This document shows, piece after piece, positions 16,200 to 25,055 of a DNA stretch of 64,000 nucleotides. The translations under genes were made by a program, and so were the position numbers. The notes beneath the pieces were generated by a model, which saw only the letters and a program-made list of their open reading frames with translations, was not told the origin of the DNA and did not search any database. Numbering within the stretch: the first letter of the stretch is position 1; each line of letters starts with the position of its first letter. This stretch comes from Catenulispora yoronensis (GTDB taxonomy: Bacteria; Actinomycetota; Actinomycetes; Streptomycetales; Catenulisporaceae), in NCBI RefSeq assembly GCF_039531695.1, contig NZ_BAAAQN010000010.1:1-64000 (forward strand), read 5' to 3'.

Positions 16200-17095
16200 C
16201 ATCACGGCAAGGCATGAGGGCTCGGCGCGCGGACCTGGGGTACTTCCTCGGGTTCGGCGCGCCGGGGCTTCTCTTTTATGCGTGTTTCGTCTTCGCACCT
16301 CTGGTGCTGAGCGTCGGTTACAGCTTCACCAACGCCGACGCGTTCCTGCCGAACACGAAGTTCACCGGGTTCCACAACTACGTACGGCTGTTCCACGACT
16401 CCGACTTCCTGATGCAGCTGCGGGTCACGACGGTTCTGACGTTCATCATCGTGCTGGTGCCGAACCTCGGCGGGCTGGCGATCGCGGTGCTGCTGAACCG
16501 GTCGGGCCGGCTGTACCGGGCGCTGCGGACGGTGTTCTTCGTGCCGGTGGTCCTCAGTTCGGTGGTGGTCGCGGTGGTGTGGCAGGCCATGCTCACCGAC
16601 GGCGGGCTGCTGGACCGGCTGCTGGGCTCGCTCGGGGTCGAGCACCCGCCGGGCTGGCTGTCCGATCCGTCGATCGCGCTGTACTCGGTGGGGTCGATCG
16701 CGAGCTGGCAGCTGCTGGGGTTCTGCACGGTCGTGTACCTGGCCGGGCTCCAGGGCGTGCCGGACGACCTGCTGGAGGCGGCGGCCATCGACGGGGCCGG
16801 GACCTGGACCCGGTTCCGGCGGGTCACGTGGCCGATGCTGGCGCCGTCCTTGACGATCAACACGGTGATGCTGCTGATCACCGGGTTCAAGACGTACGAC
16901 TTCGTGCAGGTGATCACGCACGGCGGCCCCGGGACGGGGACCACGGCGACCGTGGCCTACGGGGTGATCCAGACCGGGTTCACGGAGAACAAGACCGGGC
17001 TGGCCTCGGCGATGGCGGTGGTGATGCTCGCGATCGTCGCGGTGGTGTCGAGTGTGGCGCTGCGGATCCTGCAGCGGCGGGAAGTGGAGCTGTGA
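16196..17095 (+). CDS. Sugar ABC transporter permease (MalF/UgpA type)
   Basis: The 299-residue protein has six predicted membrane helices, the first at LGFGAPGLLFYACFVFAPLV. The cytoplasmic EAA loop (DDLLEAAAIDGAGTWTRFRR) contacts the ATPase. It starts inside the stop of the glycosidase gene and ends overlapping the next permease, so all three are translationally linked. It pairs with the 17095 permease and the 10190 binding lipoprotein. Confidence 0.93.
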   Translation: MTSRQGMRARRADLGYFLGFGAPGLLFYACFVFAPLVLSVGYSFTNADAFLPNTKFTGFHNYVRLFHDSDFLMQLRVTTVLTFIIVLVPNLGGLAIAVLLNRSGRLYRALRTVFFVPVVLSSVVVAVVWQAMLTDGGLLDRLLGSLGVEHPPGWLSDPSIALYSVGSIASWQLLGFCTVVYLAGLQGVPDDLLEAAAIDGAGTWTRFRRVTWPMLAPSLTINTVMLLITGFKTYDFVQVITHGGPGTGTTATVAYGVIQTGFTENKTGLASAMAVVMLAIVAVVSSVALRILQRREVEL

Positions 17096-17973
17096 TGGCG
17101 GGCGAGGCGACGCCGACCAAGGACGCGAAGCGGGCCGGCCGGCGCGACGAGTCGCGGGCCCCGTGGGTCCGTCCGTTGTTCGCGCTGGCGGTGACGGCGC
17201 TGTTCGCGCTGCCGCTGTATCTGGTGGTGGCCAACGTGTTCAAGCCGGGCGACGACATCTCGGGCTCGCCCGCGTCGCTGCCGTGGCCGCCGACGCTGGA
17301 CAACCTGAAAGCGGTGCTGAACCGGCCGGACAACCTGTACTGGAACGGCCTGATCAACAGCGTCGAGATCACGGTGGTGTCGATCGTGGTGCTCGCCGTG
17401 CTCTCGGCGATGCTCGGCCACTACCTGTGCCGGACCCGGAACCGGTTCGCCCGGATCATGCTGCTGGTGCTGCTGGCCGGGCTGATGATCCCGCCGCAGG
17501 TGATCCTGGTGCCGGTGGTGCGGATCCTGCGGCTGACGCACCTGATGACCACGCTGACCGGGATGGTCGCGTTCAACGTCGGGTACTACATCCCGTTCGG
17601 GGTGTTCGTGTTCGCGGGCTTCATCCGCTCGATCCCGATCGAGCTGGAGGAGGCGGCGGCGCTGGACGGCGCGGGACGGTGGCGGACGTTCTGGGTCGTC
17701 GTGTTCCCGCTGCTGCGGCCGGCCACCGCGAGCGTGCTGATCTTCCTGGGGGTCTGGATCTGGAACGACTTCCTCGACCCGCTGATCATTCTGGGACCCG
17801 TGGGAGGGACGACGGTGACCGTCGGCGTGTACCGGGCGCTGGGGGAGCACCAGTCGAACTACGGGCAGCTGTTCGGGCTGATGTTCCTGGCGGCGCTGCC
17901 AGTGGTGATCTTCTACTTCCTGTTGCAAAAGCACTTCGTCAAGGGCTTGACCGGCGGCGCGGTCAAGGGCTGA
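17095..17973 (+). CDS. Sugar ABC transporter permease (MalG/UgpE type)
   Basis: The 292-residue protein has six membrane helices and the EAA loop ELEEAAALDGAGRWRTFWVV, plus the terminal FVKGLTGGAVKG typical of MalG-like permeases. The ATG at 17095 overlaps the preceding stop (TGATG). It forms the membrane heterodimer with the upstream permease for uptake of a carbohydrate. Confidence 0.93.
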   Translation: MAGEATPTKDAKRAGRRDESRAPWVRPLFALAVTALFALPLYLVVANVFKPGDDISGSPASLPWPPTLDNLKAVLNRPDNLYWNGLINSVEITVVSIVVLAVLSAMLGHYLCRTRNRFARIMLLVLLAGLMIPPQVILVPVVRILRLTHLMTTLTGMVAFNVGYYIPFGVFVFAGFIRSIPIELEEAAALDGAGRWRTFWVVVFPLLRPATASVLIFLGVWIWNDFLDPLIILGPVGGTTVTVGVYRALGEHQSNYGQLFGLMFLAALPVVIFYFLLQKHFVKGLTGGAVKG

Positions 17974-17982
17974 GAGGGAATC

Positions 17983-20193
17983 ATGACGCTCATTCGGTCG
18001 ATTCCCGGGGTTCGGGGCTGGATGCTGACCGCCGGCCGGTCGTGCTCGGTGCTGCGGGTGGACGCGAAGGACCGGTTGTTGTCGGCGCATTGGGGGCGGG
18101 AGCTGAGTCTGGAACAGGCGGGGGCGCTGCTGGGGGTGGTCGAGGGGTCCGGGTCTGGGTCCGGGTCCGAAGGCGGGCCCGGGTCCGGGGACGGAGCGCA
18201 CGAGGCGGCGGAGAAGCCCGGATTCGGGCACGTCGGGGCCGGCGGGCAATGGCCGTTCGAGGACGACGTCGAAGGGCCGTTGGAACTGGCGGCGGGCGCG
18301 GCGTTCCAGTTCGGGCACGCGCAGCTGGCCGTGCGGTTCGGGGACGGGACGCGGGACCTGGAGCTGGTGTTCGCGGGGGCCGAGGTGGAGGTCGGGGCGG
18401 AAACCGAGGAGTTGGTGCTGACCTTTGTGGATCGGCACTATCCACTGGCTGTGGAAAGCCGGCATCGGGTGCGCAGCGGGAGCCCGGTGATCGAGCGGCA
18501 CTTGGTGGTGCGGCACAGCGGGGATGCCGAGGACGCGCCGATCGAGGTGCTGCGCGCTGATTCGGCGTCGTGGACGCTTCCGCCGCTGCCGGACTACCGG
18601 CTGAGCCAGGTGCGGGGGCGGTGGGCGGCGGAGACGCGGCTGAACCGGTCGGCGCTGCCGTACGGGGAGACGGTGCTGACGAGCCGGCGCGGGATCACGA
18701 GCCACCACGCGAACCCGTGGGTGATGGTCGACGACGGCGGCGCGAGCGCGGTGCACGGCCAGGTTTTCGGCTGCACGCTGGCCTGGAGCGGGAGCTGGCA
18801 GCTCACGGTGGAGCGGACGCCGGCCGACCGGGTGGCGGTGGCCGCCGGCTTCGGGCACGAGGGCCTGGTCTGGCCCCTGGCCCCGGGGGAGGCGCTGACC
18901 ACGCCAGTGACGGCGGGAGCGTGGACGGACGGCGGGTTCGACGCCGCGTCGCAGGCTTGGCACACGTACTTCCTGGGCCAGGTGCTCCCGCACGCGGGGG
19001 ATCCGCGGCCGGTCGTCTACAACTCGTGGGAGGCGACCGGGTTCGCCATCTCCCTGGAGGGGCAGCTGGCGCTGGCCCGGCAGGCGGCGGAGCTCGGGGT
19101 CGAGCTGTTCGTGATGGACGACGGGTGGTTCGGGGGGCGGACGTCGGACCGGGCGGGGCTGGGCGATTGGTGGCCGAATCCGGAGCGGTTCCCGGACGGC
19201 CTGGCGCCGTTGGTGAAGGGGGTGCGGGAGCTGGGGATGGATTTCGGGCTGTGGGTCGAGCCCGAGATGGTGAACGCCGATTCGGAGCTGTACCGCGCAC
19301 GCCCGGACTGGGTGCTGCATCAGCCTTTTCGGACGCGCAGTGAGCACCGGAACCAGATGGTGCTGAACCTGGCCCGGAAAGATGTGGCGGAGTGGGTGCA
19401 CGGATGGCTCGACCGGCTGGTCGCGGAGAACGAGATCGGGTTTTTGAAGTGGGACATGAATCGGCCTTTCTCGGAGGTGGGGCCGGGAGCGGGCGACGAG
19501 GTCTGGCGGGGGTATGTGGACGGGCTCTACGGGATCCTGGATCGGCTGCGAGCGGACCATCCGGACCTGCGGATCGAGTCGTGCAGCGGGGGCGGCGGGC
19601 GAGTGGACGCCGGGATCCTGCGGCGGGTCGATCAGGTGTGGACGTCGGACAACACGGATGCTCTGGATCGGCTGGCGATTCAGGACGGATTCGCGCAGCT
19701 GTATCCGGCGCGGGTGATGTCGGCTTGGGTGACGGATTCGCCGAACCCTCATACCGGGCGCCGGATCCCCTTGGAGTTTCGGTTTCATGTGGCGATGTCA
19801 GGAGTTCTGGGGATTGGCGGGGACCTCGCGCGCTGGGACGAAGGGGAATTTGCGACCGCCAGAGAGATGGTCGCGCAATACAAGCGGATTCGGCCGGTGG
19901 TGCAGGGCGGGATTCGATATGCGTTGGGCGATGCCGCTGGGGATCTGAGCGGAGTGGAGTATGTCGCCGCGGACTTGGCCGAGGTGGTCGTGTTCGTCTA
20001 CCGGCGTGAGCGGCGGTTCGCGCAGATGGAACGACCTGCGGTACTGCGGGGACTGGATCCGGCCGGGCGATACCGCGATGTGCGCAGCGGTGTGGTCCAC
20101 CACGGCGCCGTGTTGATGAGCCGAGGGCTGCCGCTGGGGCTGGGGGGTGGGGATCCGGTCAGCGCGGTCGTGCATTTGGTGCGGGAGGGATGA
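17983..20193 (+). CDS. Alpha-galactosidase, glycoside hydrolase family 36
   Basis: The 736-residue protein has an N-terminal beta-supersandwich (to about 320), a TIM barrel and a C-terminal beta domain. Catalytic signatures are clear: FLKWDMNRPFSE, with nucleophile Asp about 491, and VWTSDNTDAL, with acid/base Asp about 556; ESCSGGGGRVD also fits. There is no signal peptide, so it acts in the cytoplasm on imported alpha-galactosides. A Gly/Ser/Glu-rich insert (about residues 50-75) is atypical. AGAGGGAA precedes the ATG. It suggests that the cluster substrate contains alpha-galactosyl residues. Confidence 0.92.
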   Translation: MTLIRSIPGVRGWMLTAGRSCSVLRVDAKDRLLSAHWGRELSLEQAGALLGVVEGSGSGSGSEGGPGSGDGAHEAAEKPGFGHVGAGGQWPFEDDVEGPLELAAGAAFQFGHAQLAVRFGDGTRDLELVFAGAEVEVGAETEELVLTFVDRHYPLAVESRHRVRSGSPVIERHLVVRHSGDAEDAPIEVLRADSASWTLPPLPDYRLSQVRGRWAAETRLNRSALPYGETVLTSRRGITSHHANPWVMVDDGGASAVHGQVFGCTLAWSGSWQLTVERTPADRVAVAAGFGHEGLVWPLAPGEALTTPVTAGAWTDGGFDAASQAWHTYFLGQVLPHAGDPRPVVYNSWEATGFAISLEGQLALARQAAELGVELFVMDDGWFGGRTSDRAGLGDWWPNPERFPDGLAPLVKGVRELGMDFGLWVEPEMVNADSELYRARPDWVLHQPFRTRSEHRNQMVLNLARKDVAEWVHGWLDRLVAENEIGFLKWDMNRPFSEVGPGAGDEVWRGYVDGLYGILDRLRADHPDLRIESCSGGGGRVDAGILRRVDQVWTSDNTDALDRLAIQDGFAQLYPARVMSAWVTDSPNPHTGRRIPLEFRFHVAMSGVLGIGGDLARWDEGEFATAREMVAQYKRIRPVVQGGIRYALGDAAGDLSGVEYVAADLAEVVVFVYRRERRFAQMERPAVLRGLDPAGRYRDVRSGVVHHGAVLMSRGLPLGLGGGDPVSAVVHLVREG

Positions 20194-20233
20194 GCTTGGG
20201 TCCGAGGTGAGGCAACAGGAGAGGCAAGAGGGA

Positions 20234-21277
20234 ATGCGCGCGATACAGGTAGTGGAGTTCGGCTGTCCGGTGGCGGTGACGGAGATCCCGGAGCCGGAGA
20301 TCCAGAAGCCTGATGACGTGGTCGTGAGGATCGCCGGGGCGGGGATCTGCCGTACGGACCTGCACATCGTCGAGGGCGGGTTGGAGGCCGCGTTCCAGCA
20401 GCGGCTGCCGCTGACGCTGGGGCATGAGAACGCGGGCTGGGTCGAGGCTGTGGGCAGTGGCGTCTCGCACCTGGCGGTGGGGGATCCGGTGATCGTGCAT
20501 CCGGCGGTGACCTGCGGGGTCTGCGACGGGTGCCGCCAGGGGCGGGACATGCATTGCGGGACGTGGCGGTTCCCGGGGGTCGACGGGTGGGCCGGAGGTT
20601 ATGCCGAGCGGATGGTGACGTCGGCGCGGGCGTTGGTGAAAGTGGGGAGGGCGGGCGCGGAACCGAGTGCTCTGGCAGGGCTGGCGCCGTTCGCCGACGC
20701 CGGATTGACGGCGATGCACGCCGTCCAGCGGCTCGTTCCGTTCGCGGGGGTGGGCGCGACCGTCGTCTGCCTTGGGTCAGGAGGCGTGGGGCAGGTCGCT
20801 GTGCAACTGCTGAAGATCCTGACCCCTGCTGCGGTGGTGGTCGTGGAGCCTGACGCGGAGCGCGCGCAGGCCGCCCGGGCGCTGGGCGCCGATGTGGTGC
20901 TGGAGCTGCCGGCCGAGCAGGCGGCGGACGCGGTGCTGGACCTGACCGGCGGGCGCGGGGCGCGGGCGGTGCTGGACCTGGTGGGAGAGGGCGGGGTGCC
21001 GGAGCAGGCGATGCGGATGCTGGCGAAGGGGGCCGTGTACTCGATCGTCGGATACGGCGGGGGAGTCCGGATCGAGCACCTCGACATGATCAATCGTGAG
21101 CTGACGATCCTCGGGAATCAGATTGGCACGCATGCGGAGCTCAGTGAGCTGATGATGTTGGTGGAGGCGGGAAAGGTCTCGCTGGCGACGGAGCTGTTCC
21201 CGCTGGAAGACGCTGCGGAGGCGATGGCCGCTGTCGCTGCGGGAAGGGTTGCGGGGCGGGCTGTTCTGGTGCCGTAG
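20234..21277 (+). CDS. Zinc-dependent alcohol dehydrogenase
   Basis: The 347-residue medium-chain dehydrogenase has a catalytic-zinc region (AGICRTDLHIVEG, GHENAGWVEAVGSG), the Cys lobe for structural zinc (CGVCDGCRQGRDMHCG) and a Rossmann fold (VVCLGSGGVGQVAVQLL). It oxidises an alcohol or polyol with NAD(P). It follows the alpha-galactosidase by 40 bp on the same strand and may belong to the sugar cluster, for example as a sugar-alcohol dehydrogenase. I start at 20234 with GGAGAGG about 9 nt upstream. Confidence 0.88.
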   Translation: MRAIQVVEFGCPVAVTEIPEPEIQKPDDVVVRIAGAGICRTDLHIVEGGLEAAFQQRLPLTLGHENAGWVEAVGSGVSHLAVGDPVIVHPAVTCGVCDGCRQGRDMHCGTWRFPGVDGWAGGYAERMVTSARALVKVGRAGAEPSALAGLAPFADAGLTAMHAVQRLVPFAGVGATVVCLGSGGVGQVAVQLLKILTPAAVVVVEPDAERAQAARALGADVVLELPAEQAADAVLDLTGGRGARAVLDLVGEGGVPEQAMRMLAKGAVYSIVGYGGGVRIEHLDMINRELTILGNQIGTHAELSELMMLVEAGKVSLATELFPLEDAAEAMAAVAAGRVAGRAVLVP

Positions 21278-21346
21278 CCATTCGCGGCGTGTTCTGCAAG
21301 GTGTTCGCCCGCAGGATCGGCCACGGGTCGTCGGAGGTCGTTTGCC

Positions 21347-21943
21347 TCATCCGGTCAGATCCGCCAGCTGCTGCGCGATCACTTCCCGGGCCTCTTCCAC
21401 GCCGACCCGCGGCGGCTCGGCCATCAGCTGGATCACCAGCCCGTCCAGCAGCGCGTGCAGCCGCCGCGCCTCCAACTCCGGGTCCCGCCCCTTGCGCAGG
21501 CGGCCGATCTGCTCCAGCGCCGTCACGATGCTCCGCACCGACTCGCGGATCATGTCGTCGATCTGCGTGCGGCGCTCGGCGACCCGGGCGTCGCTGTGCG
21601 CGAGCGTCACGAGCGCGAACCAGACCTCGGACTCGATGCGCCTGGTGGCGTCCAGCGGCAGCAACTGCTCCAAGTGCTGCTGGATCGTCTCGGGCGTCGC
21701 TTGCTGGTGTCCCTCGTAGACCGTCTGGATCCGGCCGGCCGATTCCTGGGCCACCAGGTCCATGGCGAACAGGACCATCTCGGCCTTGTCCGGGAAGTAG
21801 TGGCGGAGGGCGCCGGGGGACCAGCCGGCTTCTTGGGCCACGGAGCGGACCGTCACCGCGTCGAAGCCGTCGCGGAGGGCCACGCGCCAGAGGGCTTCGG
21901 TGAGTTCGGCACGGCGGGCGGCGTGGTTGACGACTTTGGGCAT
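21347..21943 (-). CDS. TetR-family transcriptional regulator
   Basis: The 198-residue protein has an N-terminal HTH (VTVRSVAQEAGWSPGALRHY) and a TetR_C-type ligand domain with WFALVTLAHSD. TetR repressors leave DNA on ligand binding. It is divergent from a small membrane-protein gene, and two copies of a palindromic element (21952-21996) lie between them. Confidence 0.9.
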   Translation of the reverse strand: MPKVVNHAARRAELTEALWRVALRDGFDAVTVRSVAQEAGWSPGALRHYFPDKAEMVLFAMDLVAQESAGRIQTVYEGHQQATPETIQQHLEQLLPLDATRRIESEVWFALVTLAHSDARVAERRTQIDDMIRESVRSIVTALEQIGRLRKGRDPELEARRLHALLDGLVIQLMAEPPRVGVEEAREVIAQQLADLTG

Positions 21944-21951
21944 GGCGGGAT

Positions 21952-21996
21952 TATCACACGGGTGTGTTAGATTGGGTTGTGATACGGGTGTGTTAA
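21952..21996. promoter_or_regulatory. Duplicated TetR operator
   Basis: Two copies of an element around CGGGTGTGTTA lie about 29 bp apart (21952-21970 and 21979-21996). The first includes the inverted repeat CACAC/GTGTG. They fill the gap between the divergent TetR and membrane-protein genes. Confidence 0.6.
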
Positions 21997-22015
21997 ATAC
22001 GAGGGGAGTCGGGCC

Positions 22016-22204
22016 GTGCCGAGGTTTCCGTGGGGCGTCTTCATCGTGCTGGCGATCGGGCTGAACGTGGCGCGGCAGCTGGTGTTTCCGCCGGGGCGGG
22101 TGGGGACGGCCGCGACCGTGGGGCTGTTCTTCGTCGTGCTGGGGATCTCGTACGCGGTGGTGGGGCTGCTGCGGGCGCTGGGGATGGGGCGCGCGCGGGA
22201 GTGA
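22016..22204 (+). CDS. Small membrane protein (62 aa)
   Basis: Two hydrophobic helices are visible (GVFIVLAIGLNVA and TVGLFFVVLGISYAVVGLL) with a basic tail. The GTG at 22016 is preceded by GAGGGGAG. Its promoter region carries the duplicated TetR operator, so it is probably the regulated target. Its stop at 22204 abuts the end of the XRE gene on the other strand. Function unknown. Confidence 0.6.
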   Translation: MPRFPWGVFIVLAIGLNVARQLVFPPGRVGTAATVGLFFVVLGISYAVVGLLRALGMGRARE

Positions 22205-22205
22205 G

Positions 22206-23117
22206 TCAGATCCAGTCCCAGCGGATGCCGACGATCCCGGGCGGGACGGGGTCGACGTTGATGTGGACCGCGTGGTGGCCGGTCATCGGCAGTTCGTGCT
22301 CGGCCGCGCCCCGGTAGGCGAAGCAGGCCACGGGCAGGTGGGCCGGGTCGAAGCGGACCTGGAGGGCGTACTGGCCGGCCGGGAAGCGGAAGCCGCGGTG
22401 GAAGTCGCGGCATTCGACCGCGGCGTGGTCGGTCACCGCGTAGCGGATCAGGTGGGTCTGGTCCGGGCGCAGGGTCAGGTCGAAGAGGAGTTCGGCGACC
22501 AATAGGCCCGCTTCGGCGTCGCGGCGGACGCGGCCGAGGCGGCAGTTCTCCAGGGCTTCGACGTGGACGCGCTCGATATCGGCTCCAGGGTCGGCGTCGA
22601 CGATGGCCACGTAGCGGTCGACGCCGTCCTGGTGGGCGCGCAGGATCTGGAAGTTCTCGCGGCGGGGCGAGCAGCCGGCGCCGTCGATCCAGACCTGTTC
22701 GTGCTGGGCGGCTATGTGCAGCTTGTTGTCGGCCACGGTGCCCAGGGAGGCGAGCAGGTCGGTCAGGGCGGCCCAGGTGGGGAGGATGTGCCGGTACTCG
22801 CGGCTGCCGGCGGGCAGGCCGACGCCGTGGCCGCGGGGCCGGGGCGGTCCGAGCAGGACCAGCAGCGAGCCGCCGGGCAGGCCGAGGATCTCCTCCAGGG
22901 CGGAGACGGCGCGCAGCGAGTCCGGGCGTTCGGGGCGGCGGCGGCCGTTCTGCCAGCAGCTGAGGGTGGCGGTGCCGACCCGGACGCCGCGGTCGGACAG
23001 CCGGCGTTGGAGGCTGTCGAGCGAGAGTCCGCGGGCGGTGATGGCGGCGCGCAGGGCCTCGGCGAAGGGGCCGGTGCGCAGGGCCGCGTTGGCGGGGGTG
23101 CCGGTGTGAATGTTCAC
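22206..23117 (-). CDS. XRE-type helix-turn-helix regulator with a large C-terminal domain
   Basis: The protein is about 303 residues from the GTG at 23117. The HTH lies at about 20-75 (LSLDSLQRRLSDRGVRVGTA, LSCWQNGRRRPERPDSL). A C-terminal beta-rich domain of unknown type (about 115-300) carries HILPTWAALTDLLASLG and YALQVRFDPAHLPVACFAY. Regulators of this shape are seen in Streptomyces and relatives but have no assigned ligand. An in-frame start at 23225 is possible, but the chosen start lies inside a palindrome, which suits autoregulation. It is divergent from the C70-type protease gene. Confidence 0.7.
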   Translation of the reverse strand: MNIHTGTPANAALRTGPFAEALRAAITARGLSLDSLQRRLSDRGVRVGTATLSCWQNGRRRPERPDSLRAVSALEEILGLPGGSLLVLLGPPRPRGHGVGLPAGSREYRHILPTWAALTDLLASLGTVADNKLHIAAQHEQVWIDGAGCSPRRENFQILRAHQDGVDRYVAIVDADPGADIERVHVEALENCRLGRVRRDAEAGLLVAELLFDLTLRPDQTHLIRYAVTDHAAVECRDFHRGFRFPAGQYALQVRFDPAHLPVACFAYRGAAEHELPMTGHHAVHINVDPVPPGIVGIRWDWI

Positions 23118-23190
23118 AGGGAAACAGGCAACTGCGGTGTTCAGGAGCCTGTCAAGGTGCGCTGACCGGGGGTTTGCGCGGTGTTCACAC
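23106..23190. promoter_or_regulatory. GTGAA/TTCAC palindromes between the XRE and protease genes
   Basis: GTGAATGTTCAC (23106-23117) is a perfect inverted repeat around a 2-nt centre and contains the XRE start codon. GTGTTCACAC lies at 23181-23190, and single half-sites occur nearby. They are candidate sites for the XRE protein. Confidence 0.35.
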
Positions 23191-23325
23191 CGGCCCGGCG
23201 CGTGAACGGCGACCGCGCCCTTCACCGTGTCCCGCAGGCGGCCTTCGGGACCCTGTCGGGCCTGGTCAGAGGGGTTCTACGCTCACGCCACCATCCCACC
23301 CGGACGGACCCGAAGGGAGTCCCCC

Positions 23326-23910
23326 GTGCCCCCCACCACCCTCGTCAAGCACACCGGACGGCGGCGTGCGGCCGTGATCGCGGCGGCCGCCGCGCTGTTC
23401 GCCGCCGTCGCGGTGCCCGCCTCCGCCGCGACCGCCAACCAGCTGAACATCACCATGCAGGCACAGCAGAACTCGAACTGGTGCTGGGCCGCCTCCGGCA
23501 ACACCGTGGCGGCCTTCTACGGCTACAGCTATTCACAGAACCAGTTCTGCAACATGGCGTTCGGCAACTCCCTCAACGCCTCGTGCTCCAACTCGCAGGC
23601 GTCGCTGGCCAACGACCAGACCGCGTTCCAGCGGATCGGCATCTCGCCCGGCAACTACGTTACCGGCTACCTCTATTACTCGTCGATCATCCGCGAGGTC
23701 GACGCCGGGCGGCCGGTGCTGGCCCGCATCCAGTGGTCGTCGGGCGGCGGGCACATGGAGGTGCTCTACGGCTACGACCAGAGCCAGAGCTGGGTCTACT
23801 GGGGCGACCCCTGGCCGTCGGACTATCGCTACAACTGGGGCGCCTACAACTACTACGTGAGCAACGGGTCGTTCTCGTGGACCCACTCTCTCGACTACAT
23901 CGGCGCGTGA
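23326..23910 (+). CDS. Secreted papain-like cysteine protease, AvrRpt2 type (peptidase family C70)
   Basis: The 194-residue protein has a signal peptide (RRRAAVIAAAAALFAAVAV, cleaved near PASA-AT). The catalytic Cys lies in NSNWCWAAS (Cys53), the His in GGGHMEVLYGYD and the third residue in YWGDPWPS. Family C70 contains the plant-pathogen effector AvrRpt2, which needs a host cyclophilin to fold and cleaves RIN4; bacterial soil homologues are poorly studied. GAAGGGAG is 5-7 nt before the GTG at 23326. The next gene, 11 bp downstream, encodes a secreted partner. Confidence 0.8.
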   Translation: MPPTTLVKHTGRRRAAVIAAAAALFAAVAVPASAATANQLNITMQAQQNSNWCWAASGNTVAAFYGYSYSQNQFCNMAFGNSLNASCSNSQASLANDQTAFQRIGISPGNYVTGYLYYSSIIREVDAGRPVLARIQWSSGGGHMEVLYGYDQSQSWVYWGDPWPSDYRYNWGAYNYYVSNGSFSWTHSLDYIGA

Positions 23911-23921
23911 GGAGGCGACGG

Positions 23922-24743
23922 ATGATGAAGAAGACCAAGATCGGCAGGATCTCCGTCGCCGGTGCGGCGATGGCGGCGACGTTCGCGGTGACCGGCGCCG
24001 CGCACGCGGGGACGGCGGGGGCGTCGGTGCCGGCAGCGCCGTCCGGCACCGACGTGGCGGCGGCCCGGGACGCGGCGAGCAGCGCCCTCGGAACGGTCGG
24101 GCAGTTCTTCGCCTCGGGCGGCCAGAAGCCGCAAGGCGACGCCCGCCAGCTGGCGGCCGCGGCCACCGCCGCGGCGCCACGCATCGACAGCGCGACGGTG
24201 CCGGTCTACTACCTGGACCCGGCATTCGTCGCGGACACCTCATCAGCGGGGACAGCAGCCCCGGTATCGCAGCTGACGTTCATGGCCACGGACACGGTCA
24301 GCACCGCCGGCGCCCACGCATCGGTGTGGACGGCACAGGTCGACGGGGCATGGAAGGTCGTCAACATAGCCTCCGGCTCCGACGAGACGTCCTACACCGC
24401 CGGCGCCAAGCCGGGCGCCACCGTCTTCAAGGAGCCGCAGATCGGCGCCTGGTACCAGGTGCTGAACGGCCGGATCCTGCCCCTGAACGAGACGGCGCGG
24501 TCCTCGGTGGGCAACGGTATGACCATCGCGCAGTATCACCAGCTGGTGCGCGGCCGGTATGCCGACAAGCTCCCGGGCAGCGCCTACGACAAGGGCGGAC
24601 GAGCCGGCGGATTCCAACCGCAGGGACCGGGCGAGAGCTCCTCGAACCTGGCCCCGCTCACCGGCGGCCTGACACTGATCGGCTTCGGCGTGGCCGGCGC
24701 CGGGGCCGTGGCCTGGCGCCGGACGAGAGCGCGGCGCGGGTAG
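23922..24743 (+). CDS. Secreted, membrane-anchored protein of unknown function downstream of the C70 protease
   Basis: The 273-residue protein has an N-terminal signal (KKTKIGRISVAGAAMAATFA, then GAAHAG), a central extracytoplasmic domain (VPVYYLDPAFVADTSS, KPGATVFKEPQIGAWYQVLN) and a C-terminal transmembrane helix (LTLIGFGVAGAGAVAWRRT) with an Arg-rich end. GGAGG precedes the ATG. Eleven base pairs separate it from the protease stop, so the two are an operon. It could be an anchor, inhibitor or substrate of the protease. No known domain is recognised. Confidence 0.7.
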   Translation: MMKKTKIGRISVAGAAMAATFAVTGAAHAGTAGASVPAAPSGTDVAAARDAASSALGTVGQFFASGGQKPQGDARQLAAAATAAAPRIDSATVPVYYLDPAFVADTSSAGTAAPVSQLTFMATDTVSTAGAHASVWTAQVDGAWKVVNIASGSDETSYTAGAKPGATVFKEPQIGAWYQVLNGRILPLNETARSSVGNGMTIAQYHQLVRGRYADKLPGSAYDKGGRAGGFQPQGPGESSSNLAPLTGGLTLIGFGVAGAGAVAWRRTRARRG

Positions 24744-24797
24744 GCAGGTTGGTCGGCCTGGCTGGTCAGGTCAGTCAGGTTAGGTCAGCCCTTTGAC

Positions 24798-24835
24798 GCC
24801 GCCCGGTGCTTCCCACAAGCGCCGGGCGGCTTTCT
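24798..24835 (+). terminator. Rho-independent-like terminator after the C70 operon
   Basis: GCCGCCCGGTGC pairs with GCGCCGGGCGGC, allowing one unpaired base, across a 9-nt loop and is followed by TTTCT. Confidence 0.8.
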
Positions 24836-25018
24836 GTCGGCATTCGGCGGTTCGGCGGTCCGGCGCGGAAGACCGGTTCGGCGCGGAAGACCGGGGCGTC
24901 CGCGAGGGTGCGAAGAGGCGCCTGCATCACTGATTCGAGGCTCGGGCTAAAACATTCGGGTGAAACGAGGCGTGAGGTAGCAACGCTTCGCTGGTCTCGA
25001 ATCGTCCAATAGGAGAGA

Positions 25019-25055
25019 GCCGGGTTCTGGTCCGTGGGGCGGTCCAGAACCCGGC
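25019..25055 (-). terminator. Terminator hairpin at the end of the YbaK-domain gene
   Basis: Twelve-bp perfect arms (GCCGGGTTCTGG/CCAGAACCCGGC) flank a 13-nt loop, 24 bp beyond the stop of the minus-strand YbaK gene. Confidence 0.75.

Noticed and set aside
16957..19788. Large minus-strand open frame across the permease and alpha-galactosidase genes
   Set aside because: Composition (Arg/Pro/His/Gln-rich) is typical of a high-GC shadow frame, while the opposite strand encodes clear ABC permease and GH36 motifs.
24932..25003. GATTCGAG/CTCGAATC pair considered as part of a tRNA or small RNA
   Set aside because: The arms are 56 nt apart, no cloverleaf arms, anticodon loop or CCA-like end can be drawn, and the spacing is wrong for a T-loop.
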